42,678 bases of DNA from Clostridiales bacterium UBA3953 (lineage in GTDB: Bacteria; Bacillota; Clostridia; Oscillospirales; CAG-272), in NCBI GenBank assembly GCA_002385415.1, contig DGDL01000048.1, positions 1 to 42,678 of the forward strand, in the 5' to 3' direction. The notes under the pieces are model-generated. The model did not search any database. It worked only from the letters and a program-made list of their open reading frames with translations, and was not told the origin of the DNA. This document shows positions 40,995 through 42,678 of the stretch, in pieces; the first letter of the stretch is position 1; every line of letters begins with the position of its first letter. Position numbers and translations under genes: made by a program.

Positions 40995-41036
40995 AAAAAA
41001 GAAGCGCACTTGCAGATGCAGGTGCGCTTCTTTTTT
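40995..41036 (+). terminator. Terminator of the tRNA operon
   Basis: GAAGCGCAC/GTGCGCTTC with an inner TGCA/TGCA (41001-41030), flanked by A6 and T6, so it may work in both directions. A 14-bp palindrome GCCGGTATACCGGC (40980-40993) lies directly upstream. Confidence 0.95.
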
Positions 41037-41110
41037 CCTGCATGAGCCTTGCCATGATATGTGCAAGTCATGCCATCGCCGCAGAATTGCTTGTGCGGCT
41101 GCTTGACGCC

Positions 41111-41145
41111 AAAAAACCCGCCGCATGCGTCGCGGCGGGTTTTTG
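41111..41145 (-). terminator. Terminator of the XRE regulator gene (bidirectional)
   Basis: CCCGCCGC/GCGGCGGG with A-run and T-run on both sides. On the minus strand it starts 4 bases after the stop at 41150. Confidence 0.9.
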
Positions 41146-41149
41146 GCTT

Positions 41150-41533
41150 TTAGTATTTGATTAAATAGTAAATGACGTATATCCAGCCGAGGATACCGTG
41201 GAATATCGCCCAGCCTATTGATTGCCAAGCCGTGTATGATATTATCATCGCAAGGCAGGAACCGAATCCGATGCCTGCTTTTGACACGGTCTTGCTGCCC
41301 TCTGTAATATTGTTGATGATGGTATACTGCCTTTTTTCGCCGTATATAATTTCCTCCACGCTGACACCGAGCGCACACGAGATTTTGTGTAGCATATCGA
41401 TGTCAGGCTCTGTTTTGCCGCACTCCCAGTTTGATACTGCCTGTCTTGTGACATTCAGCTTTTCAGCCATAGCGTCCTGAGTGAGTCCCTTTTCCTCGCG
41501 AAACCTTTTGATGTTTTTGCCGACGCTGCTCAA
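41150..41533 (-). CDS. XRE-family regulator with C-terminal membrane segments
   Basis: A 127-residue protein. Residues about 4-60 are a classic helix-turn-helix (IKRFREEKGLTQDAMAEKLNVTRQAVSNWECGKTEPDIDMLHKI). The C-terminal part (AGIGFGSCLAMIISYTAWQSIGWAIFHGILGWIYVIYYLIKY) forms one or two membrane helices, so the regulator is likely membrane-tethered. I take TTG 41533 as start because GGGAGG is 7 bases upstream; the GTG at 41542 overlaps this SD. Genes around it: AEC transporter upstream on the same strand, tRNA operon downstream. Targets are unknown. Confidence 0.88.
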   Translation of the reverse strand: MSSVGKNIKRFREEKGLTQDAMAEKLNVTRQAVSNWECGKTEPDIDMLHKISCALGVSVEEIIYGEKRQYTIINNITEGSKTVSKAGIGFGSCLAMIISYTAWQSIGWAIFHGILGWIYVIYYLIKY

Positions 41534-41553
41534 ATAATCCACCTCCCGCCGAT

Positions 41554-41582
41554 ATTATATCGCAGGCGCCGCAATTTTTGGA
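41554..41582 (-). promoter_or_regulatory. Possible promoter of the XRE regulator
   Basis: On the minus strand, TATAAT (41554-41559) with a poor -35 (TCCAAA, 41577-41582) at 17 bp. Confidence 0.4.
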
Positions 41583-41632
41583 GAAACAATATGTTGCAGC
41601 GCCCGGATTTACGCCAAAATCGGCTCAAACAG

Positions 41633-41656
41633 TGCAATGCTATGTTGCAATGCTAT
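41633..41656. repeat. Two tandem TGCAATGCTAT copies
   Basis: TGCAATGCTAT at 41633-41643 and again at 41646-41656 (13-bp period), the second copy overlapping the stop of the AEC gene. It lies about 100 bases upstream of the XRE gene; an ATGTTGCA also occurs at 41591 and 41642. A possible operator. Confidence 0.6.
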
Positions 41657-42618
41657 ATAAGCCCGGCGAATCTCAGCCCGAACACGCTTAAAAACAGCGT
41701 GAACACGCATGCAAACGTAGTAAGCAGCGTTATTTGGCCGGTAAGCTCGTGGTCCCCGCCCATGTTTTTCGCCATTATGTAGCCGCTGACAGCCGACGGC
41801 CCGCCGAACAGGATTAGCACGACCCCGAGGTCGATGCCGCGAAAACCTAACGCTACAGCGGCGCCGACCGCAGCGACAGGTACAATTATCATTTTGACCG
41901 CGGTTGCCACAAGCGCGAGTTTCAGACTGCCCCGTAGCGCGGAGAAGCTGAATCCGGCACCGAGACTGATTAACGAAAGCGGGAGAGTGAGATTGCCGAG
42001 ATAACCGAGCGGCTTTGTTATAAGCTGTGGAAGCTTGATTGGAAGAAGCGATATAGCAAGTGCGAGCACAATCGATATAATCAGCGGGTTTTTTGCGATG
42101 CTGGCTGCAATTTTCTTTGCAGCAGCAGAGGGGGAGAGCCTTTTATCTTCGGGCGCAAACATCGAAAACGAAGTTACGGCAAGCGCGTTGAACAGCGCGA
42201 TGCAGAATGGTAAAGTCATTGCAAGGCGCTGCACGCCTGCGTCGCCGAACATGTTTTGCGCCAGCGGGATGCCGAGTATGGCAAAGTTTGACCTAAAGGT
42301 TGCCTGTACCATCGAGCCGCGCTGTGGGTTGCCTTTGACGGTAAGCGGTACGATGACGAGCGCTGCAAGGAATACCGCCAGAATACCGGCAAGGCAAAAC
42401 AGCGTGAGAGCTGCCGCGGAGCTGCCTCCGCTGCCCTCTGCCGCCTCGGTAATCTCGCAGAACAGCAGTGCGGGGAGCGAGACATAAAAGACAAGTCGGT
42501 CGGATACGGCAAGAAATTTGTCGGAGACCAATTTTATTTTATTCAGCTCATAGCCGAGCACCGCCAATATAAATATAGGTGCAACGGCGTTTATGCTGTA
42601 TATAAAACTTTCGTGCAT
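41653..42618 (-). CDS. AEC-family (auxin efflux carrier) transporter
   Basis: A 321-residue integral membrane protein with about 10 helices. The first and second halves are related, as in this family: FILAVLGYELNKIKLVSDKFLAVSDRLVFYVSLPALLF at the start, FRSNFAILGIPLAQNMFG in the middle (conserved Asn-Pro type region), and LGNLTLPLSLISLGAGFSF and GPSAVSGYIMAKNMGGD near the end. These transport organic anions such as malate or other carboxylates; the substrate is unknown. No clear SD; upstream is a TACCAGTTGGTA inverted repeat (42629-42640), then the adapter. Complete in the window. Confidence 0.93.
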   Translation of the reverse strand: MHESFIYSINAVAPIFILAVLGYELNKIKLVSDKFLAVSDRLVFYVSLPALLFCEITEAAEGSGGSSAAALTLFCLAGILAVFLAALVIVPLTVKGNPQRGSMVQATFRSNFAILGIPLAQNMFGDAGVQRLAMTLPFCIALFNALAVTSFSMFAPEDKRLSPSAAAKKIAASIAKNPLIISIVLALAISLLPIKLPQLITKPLGYLGNLTLPLSLISLGAGFSFSALRGSLKLALVATAVKMIIVPVAAVGAAVALGFRGIDLGVVLILFGGPSAVSGYIMAKNMGGDHELTGQITLLTTFACVFTLFLSVFGLRFAGLI

Positions 42619-42646
42619 TGAGTATTAGTACCAGTTGGTATGGAAG

Positions 42647-42678
42647 CTGTCTCTTATACACATCTTGACGCTGCCGAC
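42647..42678. other. Nextera adapter remnant at contig end
   Basis: CTGTCTCTTATACACATCT (42647-42665) is the reverse complement of the Tn5 mosaic end, followed by TGACGCTGCCGAC, the read-1 adapter with one extra T. Not genomic sequence. Confidence 0.97.

Noticed and set aside
1..42678. CRISPR array, insertion sequence or prophage
   Set aside because: No regularly spaced repeats, transposase, integrase or phage structural genes were seen on either strand.

Overview
The window looks like a chromosomal contig from a low-profile anaerobic Firmicute of class Clostridia, probably near Oscillospirales/Ruminococcaceae. This is inferred from gene content and order: an HPr remnant, argR-recN, murB-rapZ-whiA-dnaE, efp followed by a CD1247-type protein, a DUF4830 protein, RBS-rich starts with several TTG codons, and consensus sigma-A promoters. 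No taxonomic search was possible. Both ends carry Illumina Nextera adapter sequence (1-48 and 42647-42678), so the outermost bases are not genomic.

Layout. 49-160 is the last part of an HPr-family gene. 476-1633 encodes a secreted tyrosine-rich surface protein. A minus-strand block (1761-6723) holds a cysteine-rich protein, a small P-loop protein, glucose-6-phosphate isomerase, a D-alanyl-D-alanine carboxypeptidase and a DUF4830 membrane protein. A long plus-strand block follows. It starts with an sn-glycerol-1-phosphate dehydrogenase, a ProXp/YbaK-type deacylase and a membrane-anchored protein with a degenerate LytM domain. Next come argR-recN, tyrS, murB-rapZ-whiA, dnaE, a DUF2975-like membrane protein and a class A penicillin-binding protein. 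Then follow a THUMP RNA methyltransferase, alaS, efp with a coiled-coil partner, obgE and trpS. The block continues with a GxGYxYP lipoprotein, a cyclophilin, a UlaE-like TIM barrel, a MraY/WecA-family transferase, a one-TM protein, a divergent prs and a DIP1984-family protein. It ends with a non-coding region and tRNA-Arg and tRNA-His. The right end is minus strand: an XRE regulator with membrane segments and an AEC transporter.

The genes serve three main jobs. Translation is represented by three aminoacyl-tRNA synthetases, a tRNA-editing homologue, EF-P, Obg, an RNA methyltransferase and two tRNAs. Envelope building is represented by MurB, class A PBP, DacF-like carboxypeptidase, WecA-like transferase, RapZ and the LytM-like protein. 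DNA replication and repair are represented by DnaE and RecN. None of the three synthetase genes has a visible T-box leader.

I did not find a clear-cut new defence or mobile system; there is no CRISPR array, insertion sequence or phage gene. The best leads are: an unassigned, structured non-coding stretch ending in a strong terminator (40426-40704); an unusual pyrimidine tract plus crossing hairpins between argR and recN; two apparent pseudoenzymes (a LytM domain and a UlaE-like barrel that have lost most metal ligands); a tyrosine-rich secreted protein; and a cysteine-rich protein with five consecutive cysteines.
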